Source of the DNA: an uncultured Chitinophagaceae bacterium
GTDB lineage: Bacteria; Bacteroidota; Bacteroidia; Chitinophagales; Chitinophagaceae
Direction of reading: 5' to 3'
Length of the DNA stretch: 33,465 bases
NCBI GenBank assembly: GCA_937858715.1
Contig: CALLZY010000172.1
Location: forward strand, 1 to 33,465
This document shows, one piece after another, positions 15,147 through 25,000 of this stretch. Under the pieces are notes generated by a model. That model had not been told where the DNA came from, did not search any database, and saw only the letters and a program-made list of their open reading frames with translations. How positions within the stretch are numbered: the stretch's first letter is position 1; each line of letters starts with the position of its first letter. The position numbers and the translations under genes were made by a program.

Positions 15147-16256
15147 ATGCGAAAAACAATTATCGCTGTTGCATTGCTTGTAATCGCAGAAATCGGTACG
15201 GGGCAGGTGTACATACAGACTACACTCCCGACAACTGGTTTGGTTCAACAGAATCAGCTGTGGAATCTGATACTAATAAATGGTGGTGTTTCCACATTGG
15301 AAGCCAAGCTGATTCTACTGCTGAAAGACCGCCAGACAGGTCTTGAGTTGTTTACAGCAACCACAAAGAGTTTTACAATAAACAAAGGGTCGTTACCCTT
15401 GAGCGTAAATAATTTGAACCCCGTTCAGTATAATTATTTGGCAACAGATGCGACGAGTTTATATAACGGCTTGTTGCCTGCGGGAGCATACACTGCTTGT
15501 TATTCACTCATCAGGATGTTGGGGGAAAAGCAGGAACCGTTGACGGAAGAGTGTATACATTTTGATGTGGAACCCTTATCCCCTCCAATGCTGATATTCC
15601 CGGCTGACAGTGCCGAACTTGAAACGATTCCGGTCCAGTTTACATGGACACCTCCTGTTCCTGCTGGAATGGTTAAGCAATTAAGGTATGACTTCATGAT
15701 TGCTGAACTATTGCCAGGTCAGAAGGCAGCAGAAGCTGTTCAGCACAATTTACCTTTCTACAGCAGTACAGGCGTTATTAATAATTTTCTAACCTGCCCG
15801 GCATCACTTCCTGCTTTTGATAAAGAGAAATGGTACAGTTGGCAGGTGGTGGCAAGGGATGATAATAGTTATGCTGGCAAAAGTGAAGTATGGGTATTTA
15901 AAGCAAAAAAAGAAAGTCAGCTGGAATTAATCATTAAAGGCACACCTTATATCCGGATGAAGCCGGAAAATCCGGAGGCGGGGATTGCACCGAACGGAAT
16001 ATTAAAGCTTGCATATTTTAACCGTAGTGCTGACACTACTGCCGTTATTGTATTCCATGATATTTCCGGGGAAGAGCATCCCAGGGAAAGGCCATCGGTA
16101 AGTGTTCCAGTTATAGCAGGAGAGAATCAGTTGCAAGTCAGTCTCAGAAAAGTGATTGCACTTTCAGAAGAGAAAACCTATTGTGCTGAAATTACTTCGT
16201 CATCAGGCGAACGAAGCAGTGTCCTGTTCAGAGTAAAACAATTTGAAGACAAGTAA
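15147..16256 (+). CDS. secreted protein with fibronectin-III-like domain
   Basis: A 369-residue protein with an N-terminal signal peptide (RKTIIAVALLVIAEIGTGQ). Residues 20-140 are beta-rich and include LPAGAYTACYSL, a pattern common in Bacteroidota surface beta-sandwiches. Around 140-255 lies an FN3-like module (PPMLIFPADSAELETIPVQF, later WYSWQVVARDD and SEVWVFKAK). The last 100 residues form another probable beta-sandwich. There is no lipobox Cys, catalytic motif or C-terminal sorting domain. It begins 63 bases after the barrel gene and ends 25 bases before the 2609-residue gene, so it is co-transcribed. It probably acts as a periplasmic or surface adaptor binding barrel or RHS partners. 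Confidence 0.65.
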   Translation: MRKTIIAVALLVIAEIGTGQVYIQTTLPTTGLVQQNQLWNLILINGGVSTLEAKLILLLKDRQTGLELFTATTKSFTINKGSLPLSVNNLNPVQYNYLATDATSLYNGLLPAGAYTACYSLIRMLGEKQEPLTEECIHFDVEPLSPPMLIFPADSAELETIPVQFTWTPPVPAGMVKQLRYDFMIAELLPGQKAAEAVQHNLPFYSSTGVINNFLTCPASLPAFDKEKWYSWQVVARDDNSYAGKSEVWVFKAKKESQLELIIKGTPYIRMKPENPEAGIAPNGILKLAYFNRSADTTAVIVFHDISGEEHPRERPSVSVPVIAGENQLQVSLRKVIALSEEKTYCAEITSSSGERSSVLFRVKQFEDK

Positions 16257-16281
16257 AGAATACATCTAAAACGTATTTCGT

Positions 16282-19200
16282 ATGTTATTGACGTTATCAA
16301 CGCACCACAGTAAGAAGATTGCTTTTTTATTTGGATACCTGTTTATATTATCAGGTTTATGTTCGTTTGTTTATGGCAGAAGCGGAACACTCGCTCAGCG
16401 AAACGTTTTCATGCATATAAGTTATCCAGGTGTCAGTAAAGAACGAGTACCGAATTTTTTATCTGGAATAACAAAGCCGTCAATAACCGGCAACAATAAC
16501 CGGGTTGAAGAAAATCCTTCTTTTTTAAAGAAAGGGGTGAAAATACCAGCCAGAAAGAAGCAGACGGATATTGGGGGTCCCTCACAACCAGAAATGACAG
16601 CTTTTAAACCAGTAGGTGCAGATAATATGGTTGATCCTTTCACCGGTGATTTTTCCTACAACATTCCGTTGTTGGATGTAGGAGGTTATCCAGTGAATAT
16701 TTTTTATAGCAGTGGTATAACGATGGATCAGGAAGCCAGTTGGGTGGGATTGGGTTGGAATATTAACCCAGGCACAATAATGCGTAATATGCGGGGACTA
16801 CCAGACGATTTTGATGGCAAAGAGGACATCATCAAAAAAACGCAATATGTAAGGAAAGATGAGACTTGGGGAGTGAATGCAGGAGGTCGTATGGAAATTT
16901 TCGGGGGTGCATTAGGAATTGGCCTGGATGGGGGAATTTTTTATAATAATATGCGTGGATTAGGTCTTGAAGCGGGTATCAATCCTGCAATCAGTATAGG
17001 TGCAAAATCAGGCGATGACCAAACTGCACCATTATCATTCGGCTGGAAACTCAGCGGCAATTCACAGACGGGAGGCAGTTCAACTTTCAACATTTCCCTG
17101 AAAAACAGAAACAGGGAAGCATTAATCGGCGAGGCATCGGCAAGTATTGGCTATCATTCCAGGCAGGGATTATCCGATTTGCATCTGAGTGCAGAGACTC
17201 ACCTGGCAAAAGTTACAACAAACAGCCGCTACATCAATATGGCGGCAAACAATTTGTTGAGTCCCAGTCTTGGCACCAGTATCAGCTTTGCCTATCCATC
17301 TTTTATGCCTGCAATGAGAGGAAAAACAAGCAGCGAGAACTATGACATTGATTTGGGATTTGGGTCTGCAATGTGGGGGGCTTTTGGACACTTACGGTTG
17401 GGCGGATACTTTTCCCGTCGCTGGATAAGGGAGGAAGATATAGTTACCCGGCAACCCGGGTATGGAATGTTATACCTTAAAAAAGGGCAGGATGAAAAAA
17501 ATGCTTTGATGGATTTCAACAGGATAAATGACGGAGGTTATACGCCTGGTACCCCGGCGATTGCAGTACCGGTGTATACGTATGATGTGTTTACCATAAA
17601 TGGTGAAGGAACCGGAGGTTCATTCCGGGCATACCGGGGGGATTTGGGATACATGCAAGATGCTTTTTTGGAGAATGAAGGGACTTCGGGTCATTTAGGT
17701 TTTGAGATTGGTGCCGGGGGATACGGTCATGGGGCTATAAATGCAAATGTTGTGCTTACTCCTTCATCATCAGGAGGATGGGACAAAGGAAACCTTGCCA
17801 AACAAACAATCAGGTTCAGAGAATCTAATCAGGATACACAGGCAGTATATTTCAAAAATCCAGGTGAAAAGGCGATACCAGATATAGCTTTTCAGGAAGC
17901 TGTCGGAGGTGAAGATATAGTGAGGCTTAAAATGACAAATACAGGTATGGGAGCCCCCACACTGGTGCCGTCATTGGTACGTTATACAGATATGTTGCAG
18001 CGGAAAAACGATTTGATTATAAGCAGTGATGCAACAATCAGAAAAAGAGACAAAAGAACACAGGTAATTTCCTTTTTGACTGCTGCGGAAGCGTCAAGGG
18101 CTGGTTTAAATAAAAGAATCAGCTATATACGATTAAACGAAACAGATACTAACGAAGTGGTTTTTGGATGTTCAAATGTTCACAGAAGCAGTTTTCCGAG
18201 GTTTGAAACAGGAGAAACTGCTATTCGCAGGGGGCACCATTTATCAGAGATTGATATACTGATGCCGGACGGCAGAAGGTACATCTACGATATACCTGTT
18301 TATAACAGTAAGCAGGTTCAGGTAACTTTTAACAAAAAAGGAAGCGGAGGAGGAAATGGAGCAAATGAGCCGGTAACGGCATACACTGATGGAACGGATA
18401 ATGTGGCGGGGAACAATACCCAGGGAAAAGATTGGTTTGTGGAAAAACAGGAAACGCCTCCCTATGCACACTCGTTTTTACTATCAGGGTTGTTGTCTCC
18501 CAATTATGTAGATGTTAAGGGGGACGGAATAACAGAAGATGATATGGGTGATGCTATTAAATTTAATTATTCCAAATCAGAAGAAAACCTTAGATGGAAA
18601 ACTCCGTCAGGATTGAATAAGGCCACTTTGAATGAGGGGTTAAAGACCGACAAGAATGACGATAAGGCCAATTACATTTATGGCGAACGGGAACAATGGT
18701 ATTTGTATTCCATTGAGTCAAAAAATATGGTTGCCAGATTTTATGTACGTAATGACCGCAAAGATAGCCGGGCTGTGTATGATGAAAAAGGGGAGATAAA
18801 TCCGGGCTTTGGAGCTTTCCGGTTGGAAAAAGTTTCACTGTTTACAAAAGGAGAATTATTAAAGAGGCCAAATAATCCAAGGCCTGTTAAAACCGTACAC
18901 TTTGAGTACGACTATTCGTTGTGCAAGGATGCTCCGGGTTCTATAAGCGGTTACGGAAAGTTGACATTGAAGTCAATCTACTTCACCTACAATGGAAAAA
19001 GCAGGGTAAAGAAAAACTATTATCGGTTTAAATATCCGGAAGTTTCAGATGCTCTCCGGAATCCGAATTACAGTTTTACGGCAAATGACAGGTGGGGAAA
19101 TTATAAGGCGAATCCTGCAGTTAATCAATTACCAAATGCTGATTTTCCTTATACCGATCAGAATGCCGCCAATACTAATGAATATGTAAAAGCATGGACA

Positions 19201-22200
19201 ATGAATCAGATAATTCTGCCTTCAGGTGCGTCAATTAATATTGATTATGAGTCCGATGATTATGCGTTTGTACAGGATAAAAGGGCGGCCAGAATGTTTT
19301 CGGTAAGTGGTTTTGGAACCAGTAGCAATCCATCAACATATTCAAACAAGTTATATGACGGGGTTTCTTCCAATTATGAATATATATATGTAGAAGTGCC
19401 CAGGGCTATAACCGTAACAAGTCAGGATGCCGTAAAAGACCAGATACGTGAATGGTATTTGAGTGATTATACGAAGAACAGGCAGGTATATATGAAACTG
19501 GCAGTCTATATGCCAACAGACAAAAACGGCGGCGGGTATGAGCTAATACCCATATATGCAGAGATTACAGATTTTGGTTTAATTCCAAATACAAATGGAC
19601 AGAAAATCTGGTTAAGGGTAAAGAAACTGGAATCAAAGTACACCCCAATGGTGCATTATTCGCTTCAATTCTTAAAATCTAATCTTCCTTCCAAAGCCTA
19701 TCCGGGATATGATGTCAGTGAAGAAGGAGGTTTAAAAGCAGTAGTCAAGTCATTAGGTGCTTTATATACTTCTTTCAAAGAAGTATTTAATGGCGGTATG
19801 AAAATGTTTATTGAGGACAAAAAATGCAGATATACAGACTTGTCAAAATCCTTTATTCGTTTAAGTGATCCCTATTTTAAAAAACTCGGAGGAGGTATCC
19901 GGGTTAAAAAAGTGGTGATATATGACAACTGGAACAAAATGACCAGAAGCAATCCCTTAGCCAATGACGGTATGTTAGATGCGACATATGGGCAGGAATA
20001 TTTCTATACCAAAAAAGAGTTGGTTAATGGCGAGTTGATGACCGTCAGCAGTGGTGTGGCCAGTTGGGAGCCATCAATAGGGGCTGATGAAAACCCGCAT
20101 CGTCAGGCTATTGAGTACTACAATAAGACCCCGAAGGCCGATTATGATTATAAGGTAATGGAAACCCCATTGACTGAGATGTTATATCCTTCTGCTATGG
20201 TTGGATATAGCCGTGTGGAAGTACGCAGTATACACCGTGATACAGTAAAAAATGCTCCGGGTATTTCGGTGTCTGAATTTTATACTACACGAGAGTTTCC
20301 AACGGTATCATCATTTACCCCTTTATCAGAATACAATGCAACAGATTTATATGAATCAGGGGCTTTGGATAAGATACTCAGAACGGATTTAAAGACAGCG
20401 GTAGGACTAAGCCAGGGTTTTAAGGTGGATTTGAATGACATGAACGGGAAAATGAAAAAACAATCAACTTATTCTCCCGATAATCTGAATGACCCCATAA
20501 GCTATACTGAAAATTTTTATAGTATGGTTCGCACGGGTGCCAACAGCTTTAAGTTGAATCACAATTTTCCCGTTATAGGAGGAGCAGACGGTAAAGTACA
20601 GCAAAGTGTAATTGGCAGAGAGATTGAATTAATGACAGATTTCCGGCAACATAAACTGGAAACAATAACAACAAATATTAATGCAAATGTGGATGTAATA
20701 AATGGTGTGTTTATTCCAATTCCGATTCCGACAACCTGGAAGCCTGTCGTGAAAGAATCTAATATTTATCGCTCAGCGGCAATGTTAAAAGTAGTCAATC
20801 ACTATAGTGTTCTGGATAGTGTTGTGGCAGTAGACAAGGGAAGTATGGTAAGCACCAAGAATATGATATATGATGCGGAAACAGGCGACGCTTTAATTAC
20901 CAGGACAAATAATGAGCAGAATCAGCCAGTTTACAGTTTTTCCTATCCCGCACACTGGGCATATAGCGGTATGGGCCTGGCCTATAAAAATATTGATGTG
21001 ATATTCCGCAATGTTACATTCCGCAGTGGAAAGATGGATGCAAATTCCGGCGTTAATATGAACTTGTTTGAAAGCGGAGATGAAATATATGTTGATGCTT
21101 CAAAATCGGGTTGGCAGCCGGTTATTGGCACTCAGGTTTGTGATCCAGCCAGTATACCAGCGACTCCAGTGTCTAAAATATGGGCGGTAAATACCGGTAA
21201 AACAGGAAGCAGCACCCCGCAGTGGGTATTTATGGATGCTAATGGTAATCCATTTACAGCTTCGGGTGTTGATATACGAATTATCCGCTCTGGTAAGAGG
21301 AATATGTTTAACATGGGTTTGGGCTCGGTCATAAGCATGAATTATCCGATTAATCCAGATAACGGACAGATTGAGTTGAATGACAGTAAGAATATAATTC
21401 AGACGTCAGCGGCATCTTATAAGGATCATTGGAGGGTGGATAATGCCTTATTTAAGTTTGATACTGTTGTACAGGTACAGCAGTATGCGAGGGTAAAATT
21501 AAAAACCTATACGCCTGTTGATGCGACTTCCATTTATGCTAAATACGATTCAAAAAATAGGACTTGGATAACCGATCCGATTGTAAATCTTACTCCCGGC
21601 TCAGCACTTTCATATAAGGAGTTTATTCATGGTAATGCAAAAACAGAAGTACAGATGATGGATAGCTGGTTGCAGTTTAATATTAATGCAGACCCTCTGC
21701 CTTCCGGTGCTGTTCTATATAAAGCTAAACTAAGATTAAGAAGCCACCAGGAAAATCACTCTCAATTCTTCCCAAATGCCAATCAGGTAGTCGGACACTC
21801 AAGATTTGACCCGCATTATAACAGATGGGGGACATTAAATAACCGGGATTTAATTCCGAATATAATTACCATGTACCGGATGAGCAGTCCCTGGCCGGTA
21901 GGAACACCTTCACAAAAAGAAGGACAGTGGAAAAACCTGTTTAAAGATGCAAACAGGGACTTACATTACTGGAGTAATCCGGTTTCAGTAATTCAGGAAG
22001 TACCTATTGGCGGCGGACGCAGTAATAAGAGCTACCTGCTGACCAGTACTGCCGACAACCGGCTTAATCTTCCAATGAGTTCAATACAAAATTTGTTTGC
22101 GGATGCGGCGGCAGGTAAAACAACTGCAATAAGGACATTGGTAGCAAGAGAAGGGTTTGGAGCCAGTATCATTAAAGGAAATAAAAAAGGGGAATGGTCA

Positions 22201-24111
22201 TTTGCACAACAGTGCTTCAATCTTTCATCCGCAACTGGTACTCCTCCTGGCCTGCAAGTTTATTATTATGTATGTGGTGATACCAGTTATCAATCAGTAA
22301 CAGAGGCTACTCCCCCGCCGAATGAACCGGCAGATCCACTGGTAAACCAATTGATTAATTGCCAGGCAATAACCTCCAATTTCTATCTATGCCGTTCAAA
22401 ATTTACGCAACGCAAATCTATGAATCCATATGTAGAAGGCATCTGGGGCAACTGGCGGGTTGATACTGCTTTTGTTTACTATGGTAACAGAAAAGAGAAT
22501 ACAGTAATTGACGGCGCTCCGGTTGATACAAGAACCGGAGGAACAATAACTGGTTATAAGTCTTTCTGGAATCTTGCTCTTGCATCAACAGGGTTACTCA
22601 CCAGAAACTATTCAGCCGCCGATGTTTGGACATACAGCAGTACGATTACCCAATATAACCGCAAGGGCTATGAAGTGGAAAATAAAGACCCGCTTGACAG
22701 GTATAATGCGGGGCTTTACGGGTATGACCAGCAGCTTCCTGTAGCAGTTATAAACAACTCCCGTTATGTGGAATCACTGTTTGACGGATTTGAAGATTAT
22801 GACTATCAAAGTAACTCATGTGCAGAAACTTGCAAACCGAGAAGAAGGGTGGATATGGGTAATATTCAGAATTACCTGAGTGGTGATCAGAAACATAGCG
22901 GTAAGCAGAGCCTTAAAGTAAATGCAAACCAGGCGTATAGTTTTTCTGCCCCTGTGGTAAGTACAGGCAATCTGAACAGGTTATATTCCATGCGTGTTAA
23001 AATGGATTCCACCGCATACACAGATACAACGGTAGTGTCTTTCGGAACGGGTTTTAATGGAAAATACTATAACTATTATTGTGGCAATGGATGGAGTTAC
23101 CCGAATCTGGATGGGTTGACAAACCCGATTGTCCGCAATGGAGAAATCATTAATCTTCAATGTAATTCAAACAACAAAGAATGTAACGGCGGGCCGAACT
23201 ACGATTGCGTAAGCGGAAGGCCGCCTTATGGTATCAATAATAATTTCTTTGCAGCAAGATGGGAGGGATATATACAGCCTGTTGTAAGCGGAAAGCATTA
23301 TTTCAGGACACTTGCCGATGATGGTATCCGGGTTACAGTAAATGGTGTGACTGTGATTAACCGTTGGACGGAAGGTTTTGCGGAACTAAACTCAGAGGCT
23401 GCACCGGTTACATTACTGAAAGGTCAGGTGTATCAGATACGGATAGATTACTTTGAAGCAAAGCAAAACGCAAGAGCGGTGTTGCTGTGGAGGCATCCGG
23501 GCATGACAGGATACGACCTGGTACCTTCCCGTGTTATATATGCAAGCGCTGCTGCTGCATCCGGAACTACTTCGATAACAACGTCGTGGTGTACAAAACT
23601 GGACTCTGTAAATGTTCGTGGTAATGCCCTTACGGATACATTTTCACTTGTCCAGAACAGAAAGATGCTAATCAGTGCATGGGTAAAAGTTGGGGGCAAT
23701 GATTGTAAATGCAGTACTTATGTAAATAATAAAATCCGTGTTACGTATACAGGTAGTTCCACAATATCTGAGTTTACTCCGTCGGGCAGTATTATTGAAG
23801 GCTGGCAACGGTATGAGGGAGTATTTGAAATACCGGGAGCTGCAACAAATATCAATATACAACTTGTAAACAGCAGTACTTCCCCAGCATGGTTCGATGA
23901 CTTGCGTATTCATCCGTTTAATGCCAATATGAAGAGTTTTGTTTATAACCCACAGAGTTTACGATTGATGAGTGAGTTGGATGAAAACAACTATGCCAGT
24001 TTTTATGAGTATGATGATGAAGGAACACTGACCAGAGTTAAAAAAGAAACAATTAAAGGGGTGAAAACGATCACAGAAACCCGCAGTCATCTTCAAAGTG
24101 CAGTACAATAG
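16282..24111 (+). CDS. giant RHS/SpvB-like shell protein with PA14 domain
   Basis: A 2609-residue secreted protein with a signal peptide at about 1-33. Residues 107-170 show the conserved opening of Bacteroidota RHS-type proteins: DPFTGDFSYNIPLLDVGGYP, then SWVGLGWNINPG, resembling the SpvB-like start of TcB-type shells. A very long beta-rich region with Tyr-rich YD-like strands (VHFEYDYSLC, KNYYRFKYPE) follows. Residues 2255-2420 form a PA14 domain (ARWEGYIQPVVSGKHYF, then LADDGIRVTVNG), a sugar-binding beta-barrel. Residues 2440-2550 resemble a carbohydrate-binding jelly roll (ISAWVKVGG, ending PAWFDDLRI). The end, FYEYDDEGTLTRVKKETIKG, is a YD-repeat tail without a toxin domain. It is encoded between the FN3-like and LolA-like genes. 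It likely forms a hollow or filamentous surface shell with glycan-binding tips. Confidence 0.8.
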   Translation: MLLTLSTHHSKKIAFLFGYLFILSGLCSFVYGRSGTLAQRNVFMHISYPGVSKERVPNFLSGITKPSITGNNNRVEENPSFLKKGVKIPARKKQTDIGGPSQPEMTAFKPVGADNMVDPFTGDFSYNIPLLDVGGYPVNIFYSSGITMDQEASWVGLGWNINPGTIMRNMRGLPDDFDGKEDIIKKTQYVRKDETWGVNAGGRMEIFGGALGIGLDGGIFYNNMRGLGLEAGINPAISIGAKSGDDQTAPLSFGWKLSGNSQTGGSSTFNISLKNRNREALIGEASASIGYHSRQGLSDLHLSAETHLAKVTTNSRYINMAANNLLSPSLGTSISFAYPSFMPAMRGKTSSENYDIDLGFGSAMWGAFGHLRLGGYFSRRWIREEDIVTRQPGYGMLYLKKGQDEKNALMDFNRINDGGYTPGTPAIAVPVYTYDVFTINGEGTGGSFRAYRGDLGYMQDAFLENEGTSGHLGFEIGAGGYGHGAINANVVLTPSSSGGWDKGNLAKQTIRFRESNQDTQAVYFKNPGEKAIPDIAFQEAVGGEDIVRLKMTNTGMGAPTLVPSLVRYTDMLQRKNDLIISSDATIRKRDKRTQVISFLTAAEASRAGLNKRISYIRLNETDTNEVVFGCSNVHRSSFPRFETGETAIRRGHHLSEIDILMPDGRRYIYDIPVYNSKQVQVTFNKKGSGGGNGANEPVTAYTDGTDNVAGNNTQGKDWFVEKQETPPYAHSFLLSGLLSPNYVDVKGDGITEDDMGDAIKFNYSKSEENLRWKTPSGLNKATLNEGLKTDKNDDKANYIYGEREQWYLYSIESKNMVARFYVRNDRKDSRAVYDEKGEINPGFGAFRLEKVSLFTKGELLKRPNNPRPVKTVHFEYDYSLCKDAPGSISGYGKLTLKSIYFTYNGKSRVKKNYYRFKYPEVSDALRNPNYSFTANDRWGNYKANPAVNQLPNADFPYTDQNAANTNEYVKAWTMNQIILPSGASINIDYESDDYAFVQDKRAARMFSVSGFGTSSNPSTYSNKLYDGVSSNYEYIYVEVPRAITVTSQDAVKDQIREWYLSDYTKNRQVYMKLAVYMPTDKNGGGYELIPIYAEITDFGLIPNTNGQKIWLRVKKLESKYTPMVHYSLQFLKSNLPSKAYPGYDVSEEGGLKAVVKSLGALYTSFKEVFNGGMKMFIEDKKCRYTDLSKSFIRLSDPYFKKLGGGIRVKKVVIYDNWNKMTRSNPLANDGMLDATYGQEYFYTKKELVNGELMTVSSGVASWEPSIGADENPHRQAIEYYNKTPKADYDYKVMETPLTEMLYPSAMVGYSRVEVRSIHRDTVKNAPGISVSEFYTTREFPTVSSFTPLSEYNATDLYESGALDKILRTDLKTAVGLSQGFKVDLNDMNGKMKKQSTYSPDNLNDPISYTENFYSMVRTGANSFKLNHNFPVIGGADGKVQQSVIGREIELMTDFRQHKLETITTNINANVDVINGVFIPIPIPTTWKPVVKESNIYRSAAMLKVVNHYSVLDSVVAVDKGSMVSTKNMIYDAETGDALITRTNNEQNQPVYSFSYPAHWAYSGMGLAYKNIDVIFRNVTFRSGKMDANSGVNMNLFESGDEIYVDASKSGWQPVIGTQVCDPASIPATPVSKIWAVNTGKTGSSTPQWVFMDANGNPFTASGVDIRIIRSGKRNMFNMGLGSVISMNYPINPDNGQIELNDSKNIIQTSAASYKDHWRVDNALFKFDTVVQVQQYARVKLKTYTPVDATSIYAKYDSKNRTWITDPIVNLTPGSALSYKEFIHGNAKTEVQMMDSWLQFNINADPLPSGAVLYKAKLRLRSHQENHSQFFPNANQVVGHSRFDPHYNRWGTLNNRDLIPNIITMYRMSSPWPVGTPSQKEGQWKNLFKDANRDLHYWSNPVSVIQEVPIGGGRSNKSYLLTSTADNRLNLPMSSIQNLFADAAAGKTTAIRTLVAREGFGASIIKGNKKGEWSFAQQCFNLSSATGTPPGLQVYYYVCGDTSYQSVTEATPPPNEPADPLVNQLINCQAITSNFYLCRSKFTQRKSMNPYVEGIWGNWRVDTAFVYYGNRKENTVIDGAPVDTRTGGTITGYKSFWNLALASTGLLTRNYSAADVWTYSSTITQYNRKGYEVENKDPLDRYNAGLYGYDQQLPVAVINNSRYVESLFDGFEDYDYQSNSCAETCKPRRRVDMGNIQNYLSGDQKHSGKQSLKVNANQAYSFSAPVVSTGNLNRLYSMRVKMDSTAYTDTTVVSFGTGFNGKYYNYYCGNGWSYPNLDGLTNPIVRNGEIINLQCNSNNKECNGGPNYDCVSGRPPYGINNNFFAARWEGYIQPVVSGKHYFRTLADDGIRVTVNGVTVINRWTEGFAELNSEAAPVTLLKGQVYQIRIDYFEAKQNARAVLLWRHPGMTGYDLVPSRVIYASAAAASGTTSITTSWCTKLDSVNVRGNALTDTFSLVQNRKMLISAWVKVGGNDCKCSTYVNNKIRVTYTGSSTISEFTPSGSIIEGWQRYEGVFEIPGAATNINIQLVNSSTSPAWFDDLRIHPFNANMKSFVYNPQSLRLMSELDENNYASFYEYDDEGTLTRVKKETIKGVKTITETRSHLQSAVQ

Positions 24112-24137
24112 TTAATTGAAAAATATAATCAAAAAAA

Positions 24138-24941
24138 ATGAGAATAATAAAGAATATAAAGATATTGGCCGTTATTCTGTTCGGCGGAATGAGTGCAGGA
24201 GTGTATGCACAAGGAGAAACAGTTGATACAGCAAGGAACATTGCACTTAACTTTTTCAGAACTTATGACAGTATACCCTATTTAACATTTGATGTTCGGT
24301 ATTCGTTGTTTTCTGATACAGTCTATAGCGATTTTTCTTATGAAGCAGTTAAAGGTGTGTATACGCTGAACAGAAGTAAGGCCCGCTACACTATTGGAGA
24401 TGTAGAGTATCTTCAGAATGACTCTTTCCTGCTGGCTGTTTACCATAAAGATCAGCAGATAATAGTTGCAAACCCGACGGCGAAGAATGCTGGTTCTTAT
24501 GTTCCGTTAAGAGAGACTCTGGATAGTTTGCTACAGGCATATTCGGCCAATTATTATATTTGGGTAAAGAGTATACCTGTTGATCCCGATACGGATACGA
24601 CAGGGTATATAAAACTGGAAAAGAAGCCTGATGATACTGTAGCTGTATACAACAGGTATACAATTGAATTTGATATAGCACAGAATCTAATTACAAAGAT
24701 TGAATATGAATATACAGAGCCGGGTTTAAATCTGACAGCAGATACGGAGCCGGATGAAGGGCAGCGGTTGCTAAAAAATACGGCAAGACGGAAAACCCTC
24801 CGGATAGAATTTTTCAATTACCGGTTTGACAATTTTTCTGACAGTTATTATAGCGAGAATAATTTTATCTGGCAGGAAGATGGCGAGTATAAACCTGTAG
24901 AAAAATATAGAGACTACGGGATTGTAAATGCCCGGAATTAG
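24138..24941 (+). CDS. small secreted protein, possibly LolA-like fold
   Basis: A 267-residue protein with a clear signal peptide (RIIKNIKILAVILFGGMSAG, cleavage after VYAQ). The mature part starts with a helix (TARNIALNFFRTYDSIPYL) and continues as repeated antiparallel strands (LTFDVRYSLF, KGVYTLNRSKARYTIGDVEY, LQNDSFLLAVYHKDQQIIVA). This order of helix followed by a curved sheet is that of LolA/LppX-type lipoprotein carriers, but similarity is weak and there is no family motif. It lies 26 bases after the 2609-residue gene and 59 before the RHS gene. Its fixed place between two giant proteins suggests a dedicated periplasmic chaperone or carrier for them. Confidence 0.6.
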   Translation: MRIIKNIKILAVILFGGMSAGVYAQGETVDTARNIALNFFRTYDSIPYLTFDVRYSLFSDTVYSDFSYEAVKGVYTLNRSKARYTIGDVEYLQNDSFLLAVYHKDQQIIVANPTAKNAGSYVPLRETLDSLLQAYSANYYIWVKSIPVDPDTDTTGYIKLEKKPDDTVAVYNRYTIEFDIAQNLITKIEYEYTEPGLNLTADTEPDEGQRLLKNTARRKTLRIEFFNYRFDNFSDSYYSENNFIWQEDGEYKPVEKYRDYGIVNARN

Positions 24942-25000
24942 CGCTGCGCAAAATTGTACAGCGGGAAGTTATCTGATAAAGTGGTTATGGTGATATAATA

